Shown: positions 27,562-37,061, counted from the stretch's first letter. The stretch: DNA of 64,000 bases from Sphingobium aromaticiconvertens (GCF_037154075.1 NZ_JBANRJ010000001.1:2909501-2973500); one strand, 5' to 3'. Notes: generated by a model from the letters alone, not told the origin. Made by a program: numbers and translations.

Positions 27562-29272
27562 CAACTATGACACGATCAGCGCGCAAGCCTATGTCGGTGG
27601 TCCGCTGACCAACACCATCAGCGCAGATGTCGCGGTGACAAGCCTGCATCAGAATGAGGGCTGGGGAAGAAACCTGACCCGCAACACCAAGAACAAGGTG
27701 AATGACTATCAGGGCATTCGATCGAAAATCATCGCGCAACCGCTTGATGCGGTAAAGCTGACATTATCAGGCGATTATTTCACCAGCCAGGACAATGTCG
27801 GCCTGGGCTGGCGCCTCGGCGACGGAAGCGTCGGGACTGGCGGTTTTACCAGCCCTGGTAATCATGACACGACGGCCAATCATGAAGCCCTGACCAAGCT
27901 GCGCCTTTGGGGTCTCAGCCTGACGGGTGAAGTGGATCTTGATTTTGCTACCCTGACCAGCATCACCGCCCTTCGGCGCACCCGCAATAACAGCAGGTTC
28001 GACGTGGATGGCGGGCCGCTCAACCTCGTCAACATCGAATATCTGGCGCGCGGCAAGACCTTTCAGCAGGAATTACGGCTCGCCTCCAGCGAAACAGAAC
28101 CATTTTCCTGGCAGATTGGCGCCTTTTACCTGCGGTCGCAGGCGAGCACGAATCAAAATCAGAACGGGGTTGCGTTCACCGCGCAAAGCCTGCGTGAGAT
28201 CGACATCCTATCATCATTGACGACCAAATCTTATGCGGCATTTGGCGAACTGACCTATTCGATCACACCAACCACCAAGATTACCGGCGGCCTGCGCTAC
28301 ACCAAGGATAGCCGCGATTTTGATGGCAACCAGACCCCAACCCTTTTGAACGGCAGCACATTGCCAACGACGTCAGTGCTATCCAATCTCAAATATAGCG
28401 AGTTCACCTACAGGGCAGCGTTGCGTCAGGAACTTACCGACACCATCAATGTCTATGCATCGGTGAACCGTGGTTTCAAGGCCGGAACCTACAGCCTGCA
28501 AAGCCCCAGCAGCCCGCCTGTGAAGCCACAATTCATCATGGCGTATGAAGGCGGCATCAAATCGGAACTGTTCGATCGTCGGCTGCGGCTCAATCTGGCG
28601 GCCTATCATTATGACATTGATGACTATCAGGTACGCTCTGCGGCCGCCGCCAACCCCGGTGCGAACATCCTCCTCAACGCCGCGACGGTCAAAGTGGACG
28701 GTTTCGACGCAGAGTTCGAAGGCATCGTCACCGACCAGTTGCGCATTTTTGGCGGCCTGACCGCCATCAAATCCCGGTTCAGTAAATTTGGCGGGCCCGG
28801 CGCCGAATTTCAGGCCCCTATTTCCTACCCCAATCCTGCCACCTGCCCCGCCGATCTTCGCGGCAGCACCAATCCCGGTTTCCTTGGCACCGGCCCGCGC
28901 ACGGGCGGGCTAACAACCTGTTTTGGCGACGTGTCAGGCAACCGCACGCCACTCGCGCCAAAGTTCGCCAGCAGCATCGGCGCCAGCTATACAATCGATG
29001 TTGGCGTTTCGGGCAGCCTGCGCTTTTCCGCCTTGTACAATTATAATAGCGGCTATGTTTTCGAGCCTGACAACAAAGCGCGGCAAGGCAGCTTCAGCCT
29101 CGTCAATGGATCAATTGAATATCGCCCGAACGAGCAGGTCGGCATCGAACTGTGGGCAAACAACATCACCGACACCGAATATGTGGTTCAGGGCCTTTCG
29201 ACCGGGACCGGCATCACTGAGGTTATTGCTCCCCCGCGTACCTATGGCGTGAACGTCAAATTCAAATTCTGA
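27562..29272 (+). pseudogene. TonB-dependent receptor B, back part only, fused to IS21
   Basis: Immediately after the IS21 end an open frame of 570 codons begins at NYDTISAQAYVGGPLTNTIS and reads to the stop at 29272. It carries early, middle and late barrel segments: DYQGIRSKIIAQPLDAVKLT, QELRLASSETEPFSWQIGAF, INVYASVNRGFKAGTYSL and a C-terminal TYGVNVKFKF ending in Phe. The signal peptide, TonB box and plug (about the first 170-200 residues) are absent. It cannot be the continuation of receptor A, which already contains much of a barrel. It leads into the SDR/CMD/MFS genes and was probably their cognate receptor. Confidence 0.85.
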
Positions 29273-29324
29273 CCCCGTTTCTTGATGCTGTCGCTGGCCC
29301 GTTGGCCTTACGGAAAGGAATAGG

Positions 29325-30074
29325 ATGCTTAAGAAAGTTGCATTGGTCACGGGCGCCCGCGCCGGTATCGGCAAAGCCATCGCGCTTCGGCTCGCGCAGG
29401 AAGGGATCGCCGTGGGCGTGCTCGACCTCATCATCAAAGATGCGCGCCAAGTGGCGAACGACATTGTGGCAGCCGGTGGGCAGGCCATCGCGCTTGAAGC
29501 CAACATCGCTGATCGTGAGCAGGTTCAGGCCGCTCTCACCACGCTGCGCGCAACCTTCGGTCCCGTAACGATCCTGGTGAACAATGCCGGCATCACCGGC
29601 TTTGTCGCCTTTGAGGATCTGACGGATTCGCAGTGGGATGACATGATGACGGTCAACCTGAAAGGCACCTTCATTGTAACCCAAGAGACTCTGCCCGACA
29701 TGAAGGCCGCGCAATGGGGCCGGATCGTCAACATCTCCTCCTCCAGCGCACAGACGGGGGCCGTCAGGATGGCGCATTACTCAGCATCCAAGGGCGCGAT
29801 GATCAGCCTCACTCGCACGCTGGCTCTTGAACTGGGACCGCTCGGCATCACCGTGAACAACATCCCGCCGGGTTCGGTGATGAACACGATCATGTCCGAA
29901 GCCAATCGCCAGCGGATGCCGCTGTCCGAAGATGTTCTGCTGGCAACCCTGCCCGTGCGCCGCCTTGGCGAACCAGAGGACATCGCCAACGCCTGCGCAT
30001 GGCTGGTTTCCGAACAGAGTGGCTATGTCACCGGCCAGACGATCGGGGTGAACGGCGGGCGGGTGGTGAGCTAA
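29325..30074 (+). CDS. Short-chain dehydrogenase/reductase (FabG-like)
   Basis: The 249-residue protein has the classical SDR layout. The cofactor motif is TGARAGIGKAIAL, the structural motif NNAG is in ILVNNAGITGF, and the catalytic residues are Ser in IVNISSSSAQTG and YSASKGAMIS (Tyr-x-x-x-Lys). The Asp at the end of strand 2 (VGVLDLI) favours NAD over NADP. GGAAAGGAATAGG precedes the ATG at 29325. It lies 52 bases after receptor fragment B and one base before the CMD gene. It should oxidise or reduce a hydroxyl/keto group in the pathway of that operon; the substrate is unknown. Confidence 0.9.
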   Translation: MLKKVALVTGARAGIGKAIALRLAQEGIAVGVLDLIIKDARQVANDIVAAGGQAIALEANIADREQVQAALTTLRATFGPVTILVNNAGITGFVAFEDLTDSQWDDMMTVNLKGTFIVTQETLPDMKAAQWGRIVNISSSSAQTGAVRMAHYSASKGAMISLTRTLALELGPLGITVNNIPPGSVMNTIMSEANRQRMPLSEDVLLATLPVRRLGEPEDIANACAWLVSEQSGYVTGQTIGVNGGRVVS

Positions 30075-30075
30075 A

Positions 30076-30711
30076 ATGACCTTCCCGGCAATCCAGAACG
30101 GTCCGATCGACGTCGATATCGATAAACGGATGGCGCAAGTTGTTGGCGCGGAACCGCGTGTTCATCCTGTGTCGTCTGATAAACTTTCCTCCGAACAGAT
30201 GAAAATGATCGAATCCATTCGCGGGTCGATCGGCAGCGGCATGGCCAGCGAGATTCCGGAATTCTTCCGCACCGCAGTGAAGCATCCGGCCTTGTTCCGC
30301 TGTCAGATGGAAGCCGGAACCCTGTTTTTCACGGGCACGATCCCGCCACGGCAGCGTGAAATGGCTGTCCTGCGGATCGCGTGGCTGTGCCGCGCGCCCT
30401 ATGAATGGGGCGAGCATGTTGACATCGCCAAACGTTATGGCGTGTCTGCGGAGGAGATCGAGCGCGTAACTCAGGGTTCCAGCGCGCCCGGCTGGAGCGA
30501 TCAGGACGTGGCGCTCCTCAGCGCAGTCGAAGAATTGCTGGGCGACCATGCAATAGCCGATGCGACATGGTCGGTACTCAGTGCGATCTGGTCCGAGGAG
30601 CAGTTGCTGGAATTTCCAATGCTGGTGGGCGCATATGTCACCACCGCTCTACAACAGAACACCCTCCGCATGCGACTGGCCAAGGACAACCCTGGCCTTT
30701 CGCATAGATGA
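30076..30711 (+). CDS. Carboxymuconolactone decarboxylase-family protein
   Basis: The 211-residue protein belongs to the CMD/AhpD-like group: FFTGTIPPRQREMAVLRIAW, then YEWGEHVDIAKRYGVSAEEI. It has the YEWGEH segment common in this sub-branch but no CxxC peroxidase pair, so alkylhydroperoxidase activity is unlikely. Decarboxylase or hydrolase roles toward lactone or ring-cleavage products are known for family members. It starts one base after the SDR stop and overlaps the MFS gene by four bases, so all three are one operon. The true substrate is not known. Confidence 0.85.
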   Translation: MTFPAIQNGPIDVDIDKRMAQVVGAEPRVHPVSSDKLSSEQMKMIESIRGSIGSGMASEIPEFFRTAVKHPALFRCQMEAGTLFFTGTIPPRQREMAVLRIAWLCRAPYEWGEHVDIAKRYGVSAEEIERVTQGSSAPGWSDQDVALLSAVEELLGDHAIADATWSVLSAIWSEEQLLEFPMLVGAYVTTALQQNTLRMRLAKDNPGLSHR

Positions 30712-31988
30712 CAATCGAATCCGGGAGGACAGATTTGAATACCCAGCAGACAAGTGCGTTTCAGGAGTGGCGCACCCATTGGGGTTTGGTGCTGGCTTCC
30801 TTCATTGGCTTCTCCTTTCATTCACTGACGACCTATTCCGCCGGGTTATTCATCCTGCCCCTCTCCACCGAATTTGGCTGGAGCCGGGCGCAGGCAACGG
30901 CAGGGCTGTCGATCGCGGCGCTCGCATCGATTCCGCTCGGCCCGGTGGTTGGCGCGATAGTCGACCGCTGGGGCGTGCGAATTCCAGCAATTACAGGGCT
31001 CGCCTTGACGGCCTGCGCGGTTAGTCTTTTCAGCATTGCAAGTGGGTCGTTCACCCAGTGGATCGCTCTGTGGACATTCTATGCAATCGTCGCGACCGGA
31101 ATCAAATCCACGGTCTGGACGGTCGCCGTGACAGGCACCTTCACTGCGGCCCGTGGACTTGCACTGGGCTTCGTTATGTGTGGCGCGGCTGCGGCCCAAA
31201 TCGTGACTCCGCCACTTACCCGCTGGCTTATCGACAGCCAGGGTTGGCGTTTTGCCTATATCTGGATGGGCCTGGGATGGGGCAGCATTGCACTTCTGGC
31301 GGCGATCTTCCTGTTCTTCGACGCGCGGGCGAAGAAGGAACGCATGGCCAAGGCAGTCGAAGCGAGAAAGCTGTCCGCCGCAGATTTTCCAGGCCTTGGT
31401 TTCCGCGAAGCAATGGGCAATCCCGCTCTCATCTGCGTCGCCATATCCACAGTGATCACCATGTTCATGGGCATAGCCCTGATCGTGCATCAGGTTCCCA
31501 TTCTCACCGAGCTTGGCGTATCACGGTCGAACGCGGCCTATCTGGCAAGTTTGAGCGGCGTGGCCGGCATTGCCGGGAAACTTGGCACCGGCTGGATGTC
31601 GGACAGGTGGGATGCCCGGCTGATTGGGGGCATTACGCTGGCGGTACCAGCCTTTGCATTCATCCTGCTGCTGGAACCGATCCGCACACCGTTCCTGATA
31701 GTGTTGGCGATGATCATCATTGGCTATTCATCGGGCGCAAAGCTGCAAATCTCCGCCTACCTCACCAGCCGCTATGTCGGAATGCGAAATTTCGGAAAAG
31801 TATTTGGGGTGATCGGCGGGCTAATCGCTGCGGGCACGGGCCTGGGACCAGTCACCGCTGCGTGGACGTTCGACCATTATGGCGGCTACATGCCTTTCAT
31901 CCTTCTGGGCATACCGATCAGCCTGTTGTGCGGCGTGCTGATAGCCAGATTGCCGCCATTCCCCGACTGGACTGTTTCAACAGCCTAA
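30708..31988 (+). CDS. MFS transporter, monocarboxylate/organic-acid type
   Basis: The 426-residue inner-membrane protein has 12 predicted membrane segments. It shows the MFS motif-A region GAIVDRWGVRI after helix 2 and its repeat GWMSDRWDARLIGG in the second half. The N-terminal FSFHSLTTYSAGLFILPLST, EFGWSRAQATAGLSIAAL resembles bacterial monocarboxylate/oxalate-formate type carriers found next to aromatic or carboxylic acid pathways. The ATG at 30708 overlaps the CMD stop. It likely imports the acid used by the SDR and CMD enzymes. Confidence 0.88.
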   Translation: MTIESGRTDLNTQQTSAFQEWRTHWGLVLASFIGFSFHSLTTYSAGLFILPLSTEFGWSRAQATAGLSIAALASIPLGPVVGAIVDRWGVRIPAITGLALTACAVSLFSIASGSFTQWIALWTFYAIVATGIKSTVWTVAVTGTFTAARGLALGFVMCGAAAAQIVTPPLTRWLIDSQGWRFAYIWMGLGWGSIALLAAIFLFFDARAKKERMAKAVEARKLSAADFPGLGFREAMGNPALICVAISTVITMFMGIALIVHQVPILTELGVSRSNAAYLASLSGVAGIAGKLGTGWMSDRWDARLIGGITLAVPAFAFILLLEPIRTPFLIVLAMIIIGYSSGAKLQISAYLTSRYVGMRNFGKVFGVIGGLIAAGTGLGPVTAAWTFDHYGGYMPFILLGIPISLLCGVLIARLPPFPDWTVSTA

Positions 31989-32075
31989 CGAACACATTCC
32001 GCGTCACCAGCGTTATATCGATGCGATGGCGGGACGGCTCCTTCAAGGTGTTTGCCTGCATCCCTGGAGGCGGAC

Positions 32076-32810
32076 ATGATCTTCACCGATTTCCTGCGCG
32101 GTCGACGGCGCCACGAACTGACAGCCGACGATCTTGCCGCATTGGAAGCGGTCGCTAACGATGTTCGCACTCTGCCAGCGCGCCAGACCTTCATCCGCCA
32201 GCATGAGCCGGTGCATTTCAGCACTTACCTTATCGAAGGGCTGATGTGTCGCTACATGGACGATCGGGAGGGGCTACGCCAACTGGTCGCCCTGCACGTC
32301 ACGGGCGATTTCGTCGACCTCCACGGCTATCCCCTCCGCTATCTCGACCATGACCTTGCGACGATCACCCCATGCCAGATCGTCACCGTTCCGCATGAGC
32401 GCCTCGATCAACTGATGGAGAACCGTCCTCATCTGGCAAAACTACTCTGGTTCAGCACGCTGATGGATGCCGCGATCCATCGCGAATGGATCTTCGCCCT
32501 TGGCAGGCTGGACGCAGTCGGCCGTGTAGCCCATTTCTTCTGTGAGACGGAGGCAAAGTTACGCGCTGTCGGCCTGTCCGATGGACGGCGCTTCGCCCTG
32601 CCGATCACCCAGGCCGATCTGGGCGAGGCCTGCGGCATCACTTCTGTCCATATGAACAGGATGCTGCGCGATTTGCGCGAAGACGGTATATTGCGTTTCT
32701 GGGGCGGCAAGGCGGAAATACTGGATCGCGCGCGACTGGAGCGGAGGGCGGAGTTCGATCCCGCCTATCTCTATCTGGATCGCCTGCCCGTCGATAGCGA
32801 GCGCGCCTGA
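32076..32810 (+). CDS. Crp/Fnr-family transcriptional regulator
   Basis: I start the protein at the ATG at 32076 because GGAGGCGGAC is a strong ribosome site; this gives 244 residues. An N-terminal cyclic-nucleotide-binding-like beta barrel (LVALHVTGDFVDLHGYPL) is followed by a dimer helix and a C-terminal Crp-type helix-turn-helix (ITQADLGEACGITSVHMNRM, LRDLREDGIL). The N-terminal cysteine cluster of oxygen-sensing Fnr is absent, so the signal is not an Fe-S cluster of that type. It sits between the MFS operon and a convergent GST gene; it may regulate the former. Confidence 0.88.
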   Translation: MIFTDFLRGRRRHELTADDLAALEAVANDVRTLPARQTFIRQHEPVHFSTYLIEGLMCRYMDDREGLRQLVALHVTGDFVDLHGYPLRYLDHDLATITPCQIVTVPHERLDQLMENRPHLAKLLWFSTLMDAAIHREWIFALGRLDAVGRVAHFFCETEAKLRAVGLSDGRRFALPITQADLGEACGITSVHMNRMLRDLREDGILRFWGGKAEILDRARLERRAEFDPAYLYLDRLPVDSERA

Positions 32811-32823
32811 ACGATTGCCCGGC

Positions 32824-33450
32824 TTACTCCGCATCCGATTGTGCCTGCGGAGCCGCCGCTGCAAAAGCTGGTAAGGCCAGACACGCCGCTTCAATCGCCC
32901 CAATCCTCCCATAATCTGTCCGCGCACCAAAACGCCGCGCATTGACGAGTTGCGGCACCAGGCAAATATCCGCCAGCGTCGGCCTTTCTCCAAGACAATA
33001 TGGCCCGCCATCGTCACCAATCAGTCGCGCGCACGCCTCCAGCCCGTCTTCGATCACGGTTCGCGCCCAACCCACGACATCCTCCTTCCCGACACCAAGT
33101 CCGCGTAGCCGGTCAAGTATCTTCAAATTCTGAACAGGATGCACATCGCAGGCGATCACCAGCGCCACGGCCCGCACATGCGCGCGCGCCACCGGATCGG
33201 CGGGCAGCAGAGGTGGCTCCGGGCAGGTTTCGTCCAGATATTCGCAGATCGCAATGCTCTGGGTGAGTATATCGCCATTCACCTCCAGCGCCGGGACGAG
33301 TCCCTGCGGGTTAACGGCCAGATAGGCCGGCGCGCGCTGTTCTCCCTTCCGCAAGTGATGAAAGGCGTCGGTATAGGTCAACCCTTTCAGGTTCAGCGCA
33401 ATGCGGACTCGATAGGTCGCGGTGGACCGGAAATAACCATGCAGGATCAT
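32824..33450 (-). CDS. maiA: Maleylacetoacetate isomerase-like glutathione S-transferase
   Basis: The 208-residue protein is a zeta-class GST. The active-site region FRSTATYRVRIALNLKG carries the Ser and Arg used to position glutathione. NPQGLVPALEVNGDILTQSI is the glutathione-binding cis-Pro segment with the conserved Gln-Ser, and PVQNLKILDRL is the zeta-class signature in the C-terminal domain. Such enzymes isomerise maleylacetoacetate or maleylpyruvate in tyrosine or gentisate breakdown. No other genes of those pathways are in view, so the physiological substrate is uncertain. Confidence 0.87.
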   Translation of the reverse strand: MILHGYFRSTATYRVRIALNLKGLTYTDAFHHLRKGEQRAPAYLAVNPQGLVPALEVNGDILTQSIAICEYLDETCPEPPLLPADPVARAHVRAVALVIACDVHPVQNLKILDRLRGLGVGKEDVVGWARTVIEDGLEACARLIGDDGGPYCLGERPTLADICLVPQLVNARRFGARTDYGRIGAIEAACLALPAFAAAAPQAQSDAE

Positions 33451-33494
33451 GTGTCAGTCCCTCGCCGAAGGTCCAATGATGATGATCGTATCGC

Positions 33495-34439
33495 CTACTT
33501 CTTACGGAGGATGCAGCGAAAGCCGATATGGCTGGTCGAACTGTCCACCGCCTGCGGATGGCGTGCTGCCGGGCGATAGCGCTGGCAATAATTGGGCGCA
33601 CAAAGATGCGATCCGCCTTTCAGCACCTTACGGCCGATCGGTGGCGCGCCCGGTTCCAGGCTTTCCCGCTTCGTGCCCCCGCGTGGATTGGCGGGAACGC
33701 AGCAGCTGCCCTTCGCCTTGCGCTCGGTTCGGGGCTGCCCATACCAGTCGGTCGTCCATTCCCATACATTGCCGATCATGTCGAACAGGCCACGCCCGTT
33801 CGCCGCATAACTGCGGACGGGCGATGTCCGCTCATAGCCATCCTCCAGCAGATTGCTGAACGGAAAGGCACCCTGCCAATAGTTCGCCTGGCAAATGCCG
33901 CTGGGCGCCAGTTCATCACCCCAGGCATAGTCGGCGCCGTCCAGTCCACCGCGCGCCGCGTACTCCCACTCCGCCTCGGTCGGCAACGCCTTGCCTGCCC
34001 AGCGGGCATAGGCCTCCGCATCTTCCAGAACGACATGGACCACCGGATGATCCTCCAGCCCGTCCAGGCCGCTGTCCGGCCCATGCGGATGCCGCCAGTC
34101 CGTACCGAAACTGAACGACCACCATTGGGAATAATCCTGCAAGTCGACCGGACCACGCGTGCGCTGGAACAGCAGCGATCCGGCGCGGGCCATCTCTGGC
34201 GGCATCCCCGGATAGTCGCGCAGATCGGGCGCGATCTCGGCCAGCGTGCGATGTCCTGTCGCCTCGACAAAACGCGCAAAAGCCCGATTGGTGACGGGCG
34301 TTTCGTCGATCCAGAAGCCATCGACACTGACCGTCCTGACCGGCGCTTCCTCCGGGTAGAAGCGATCCGATCCCATGGCAAAGGCTCCGCCCTCGACGAA
34401 GCGCATATCCCGTGTCATCGTGTCGTCCATCACCGTCAT
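33495..34439 (-). CDS. Formylglycine-generating enzyme (SUMF1) family protein
   Basis: The 314-residue protein has the full FGE-sulfatase domain: FVEGGAFAMGSDRFYPEEAP, GFWIDETPVTNRAFARFVEA, LPTEAEWEYAARGGLDGADY, DMIGNVWEWTTDWYG and the C-terminal GGSHLCAPNYCQRYRPAARH, with GFRC at the end. The two cysteines in C-x4-C before RYR correspond to the redox and copper-binding pair of true formylglycine-generating enzymes. It is therefore a likely aerobic activator of type I sulfatases, converting a CxPxR cysteine to formylglycine. No sulfatase gene lies in this window. It is divergent from the LacI gene. Confidence 0.9.
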   Translation of the reverse strand: MTVMDDTMTRDMRFVEGGAFAMGSDRFYPEEAPVRTVSVDGFWIDETPVTNRAFARFVEATGHRTLAEIAPDLRDYPGMPPEMARAGSLLFQRTRGPVDLQDYSQWWSFSFGTDWRHPHGPDSGLDGLEDHPVVHVVLEDAEAYARWAGKALPTEAEWEYAARGGLDGADYAWGDELAPSGICQANYWQGAFPFSNLLEDGYERTSPVRSYAANGRGLFDMIGNVWEWTTDWYGQPRTERKAKGSCCVPANPRGGTKRESLEPGAPPIGRKVLKGGSHLCAPNYCQRYRPAARHPQAVDSSTSHIGFRCILRKK

Positions 34440-34558
34440 CCACCGGTTCCTCTTGTCGCAGATCTGCGTGCCGCTTTATCCATTCATAGCCCCTTGCGGC
34501 GCAAAATCCATTCTATCACAGCTTGATCCCATAGCTTCCGTCCCGCTATCATTCCGCC

Positions 34559-35593
34559 ATGCAGGAAACGGCAGCCGGTCCCGGCGGAGATGGGATAACG
34601 ATTGCCGACGTGGCGGCGCAAGCGGGGGTGTCTATCCGTACCGTCTCGCGCGTCATCAACCATTCGCCCAAGGTGAACGGCGAAACTCGCGAACGGATCG
34701 AGGCGGCGATAGCCGCGCTCGGCTTCCGTCCCAGCGCGCGGGCGCGGGGGTTGGCGACCGGCCGCTCCTATCTGATCGGCATGGTCCATAATGATCGCAA
34801 TGCGCTGGTGCTGGACAGCGTGCAGCGGGGTATCGTCGGCGAAGCGGCGCGCCGGGGCTATGAACTGGTCGTCCATCCCACGCCTACGCAAGACGACCGG
34901 TCGGTGGAGGATGTGATTGACTTTGCCCGGCGCTCCCGCGTCGACGGAATCGTGGCGCTGCCGCCGGTTTCCGGGCTGATCGGCCTCGCCAAAGCCTTAT
35001 CAGGCGTTGGCGTGCCTGCCATCGCCCTGTCCTCCGTCCAGCTCGACGATTTCGCCGCCATGCTCATATCCGACGAACGGAGCGCAGCAGGAGAGGTGGC
35101 GCGACATTTCCTGGACCTCGGGCATCGGCATATCGCGCTGGTATCGGGTCCAGCCACCGCCCACTCCGCGCTGGAGCGTCGCGCGGGTTTCATCGCCGCG
35201 CTCGCCGCAGCAGGCCATGTTCTCGCCGGAGAGATTGAGGGCGACTATGGCTTCGCGTCAGGGGTGGCTGCCGCGCGCTCGCTGCTGGACCTGTCCCCCA
35301 TGCCCACCGCCATATTCGCGGCCAATGACGTCATGGCAGCGGGCGTCCTCAAGGAAGCGGCAGCCCGCTCCATTGCCGTACCGGGGCAACTTTCGGTCGT
35401 CGGCTTCGACGGCAGCCTGCTCGCGCAGATGCTGACCCCCGCGCTCAGCACCGTGCATCGTCCGCTAGGGGACATGGCGGCGCGTGCCACGGCCTGCCTG
35501 ATCGACATGATCGAGGGGACAGCGACCGACACCGACCTGCGGGTGACGCTGGGACTGGTGCCCGGAGAATCGAGCGGCCCAGCCCCATGCTGA
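34559..35593 (+). CDS. LacI-family transcriptional regulator
   Basis: The 344-residue protein has the LacI helix-turn-helix (ITIADVAAQAGVSIRTVSRV, INHSPKVNGETRERI) with the hinge ARARGLATGRSYLIGM, then a periplasmic-binding-protein-like sensor domain (ALVSGPATAHSALERRAGFI; IFAANDVMAAGVL; LSVVGFDGSL). These regulators respond to sugars or sugar phosphates. It is convergent with the hexuronate operon, ending eight bases before uxuB, and divergent from the FGE gene across 119 bases. It may act on the hexuronate genes or an unseen sugar locus. Confidence 0.92.
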   Translation: MQETAAGPGGDGITIADVAAQAGVSIRTVSRVINHSPKVNGETRERIEAAIAALGFRPSARARGLATGRSYLIGMVHNDRNALVLDSVQRGIVGEAARRGYELVVHPTPTQDDRSVEDVIDFARRSRVDGIVALPPVSGLIGLAKALSGVGVPAIALSSVQLDDFAAMLISDERSAAGEVARHFLDLGHRHIALVSGPATAHSALERRAGFIAALAAAGHVLAGEIEGDYGFASGVAAARSLLDLSPMPTAIFAANDVMAAGVLKEAAARSIAVPGQLSVVGFDGSLLAQMLTPALSTVHRPLGDMAARATACLIDMIEGTATDTDLRVTLGLVPGESSGPAPC

Positions 35594-35600
35594 CTTGCCT

Positions 35601-37061
35601 TTACAGCGCCTCGATCGTCGCGACGGCGCCCCGTGTGCTCAGACTCTCCAGATGCCCGATCAACGCCGCGCGCACGACCGGATCGGCCGCCAGCGCAGGC
35701 GGGAAGATCGCCTCTATCCCCAGCAGCGCATCGACCTGCGCCTCAGCGGTGACAGCGCCGTTTAGCCGCTCTGCCGTCAACGCTGCCATCGGGTCATCGA
35801 CCACATAAGCCGCACCCCTGTCATCCAGCGCGCCCTGCCACCGCATCCAGGCCGCAACGGCCAGCGCCAGCATGGTGATGCCCTCACCCCGCGCCAGCCG
35901 CGTGGCAATGGTCGCGACCAGCCGTTGAGGCAGCTTCTGCGATCCGTCCATAGCGATCTGCCGGGTACGATGCATCAACGTGCTATTGTCGAAGCGCGCC
36001 ATCAGATCATAGCGATAGGCGGCTACATCCAGTTCGGGCGGCGGCGACAGCGTCGCCTCTGCCTCGTCCCACAGCCCCTCGACAAAGCGCCGGGCGGCGG
36101 GATTTTCCAGCACTTCATGCACATGATCAATGCCAGCAAGCCCGCCCAGATAGGCAATCCCGCTATGCGCGCCGTTCAGCAGCCGCAGCTTCGCTTCCTC
36201 CCACGGCGCAACCGCTGCGGTGATCTGCACGCCTGCGCCAAAATCGGGACGCGGACCGCAGAAACAGTCCTCGATCACCCATTGGGTGAAGGGTTCGGTC
36301 TTGACCATTGCCCGATCCTCAACGCCCAGCCGCGCCTCCAGCGCCGCAATGTCGGCGTCGGTCGTGGCAGGCACGATCCGGTCGACCATGGTTTCGGGGA
36401 AGGCTCCTTCGCGCTCGATCCACTCGGCCAATGCCCTGTCATGCCGCGCGGCAAGGTCCAGAACAGCGTTCCGCAATCTGCGGCCATTATGCGGCAAATT
36501 ATCGCAGGAGATCGCTGTGAACGGCGCCAGCCCTGCTGCCTTACGCACCGCCAGCGCCGCCACCAGATAGCCCGGCGCCGTCTGCGGCGCGGTCAGATCA
36601 GCGCTATCGGCGGCCACCTGCGGATCGTCAGCCAGCAGCGCGCCGGTGGCCGGGTCCAGCTTATATCCCTTCTCGGTGATCGTCAGCGTGACGATATGGG
36701 TATCGGGATGGGCCATCGCCGCGATCAGCGCCGCCGGATCTTCCGGCGCAACCAGCACCTCGCCCACTGCGCCGATGATCCGCGCCTGCTCGCTCGCCCC
36801 ATCCCGCACCAGCACCGTGTACAGCCCATCCTGCGGCGTCATCTGCTCCCGCACGGTCGGCGACCGCAGCGACGCAGCCGTGATGCCCCAGCGCAAGTCG
36901 CCCGCATTCAGGCAATCGTCGAAGAACACCGCCTGATGCGCCCGATGAAAAGCGCCAATCCCCAGATGGACGACACCCCGTTTCACATCGGTCCGGTCAT
37001 AGCGAGAACGTTCAACCGTATCCGGCAGGTCGCCCAGCGTCGCGGAAGAAAGCCGGCTCAC
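35601..37061 (-). CDS. uxuB: Fructuronate/tagaturonate reductase of the mannitol dehydrogenase family
   Basis: The 486-residue, NAD-dependent long-chain dehydrogenase opens with a Rossmann segment VVHLGIGAFHRAHQAVFFDD. Further signatures are VTLTITEKGYKLDPATGALL, FTAISCDNLPHNGRRLRNAV, MVDRIVPATTDADI, the substrate-site KLRLLNGAHSGIAYLG and RTRQIAMDGSQKLPQRL. By eye it is closest to E. coli UxuB, which reduces D-fructuronate to D-mannonate. The operon, however, supplies UxaA, which acts on altronate, so tagaturonate reduction is also possible. It overlaps uxaC by four bases. Confidence 0.85.
   Translation of the reverse strand: MSRLSSATLGDLPDTVERSRYDRTDVKRGVVHLGIGAFHRAHQAVFFDDCLNAGDLRWGITAASLRSPTVREQMTPQDGLYTVLVRDGASEQARIIGAVGEVLVAPEDPAALIAAMAHPDTHIVTLTITEKGYKLDPATGALLADDPQVAADSADLTAPQTAPGYLVAALAVRKAAGLAPFTAISCDNLPHNGRRLRNAVLDLAARHDRALAEWIEREGAFPETMVDRIVPATTDADIAALEARLGVEDRAMVKTEPFTQWVIEDCFCGPRPDFGAGVQITAAVAPWEEAKLRLLNGAHSGIAYLGGLAGIDHVHEVLENPAARRFVEGLWDEAEATLSPPPELDVAAYRYDLMARFDNSTLMHRTRQIAMDGSQKLPQRLVATIATRLARGEGITMLALAVAAWMRWQGALDDRGAAYVVDDPMAALTAERLNGAVTAEAQVDALLGIEAIFPPALAADPVVRAALIGHLESLSTRGAVATIEAL

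Noticed and set aside
23529..29272. One TonB receptor gene simply interrupted by IS21
   Set aside because: The left fragment already includes about 513 residues of plug and barrel while the right fragment restarts in the early barrel. No target duplication exists to support a simple insertion.
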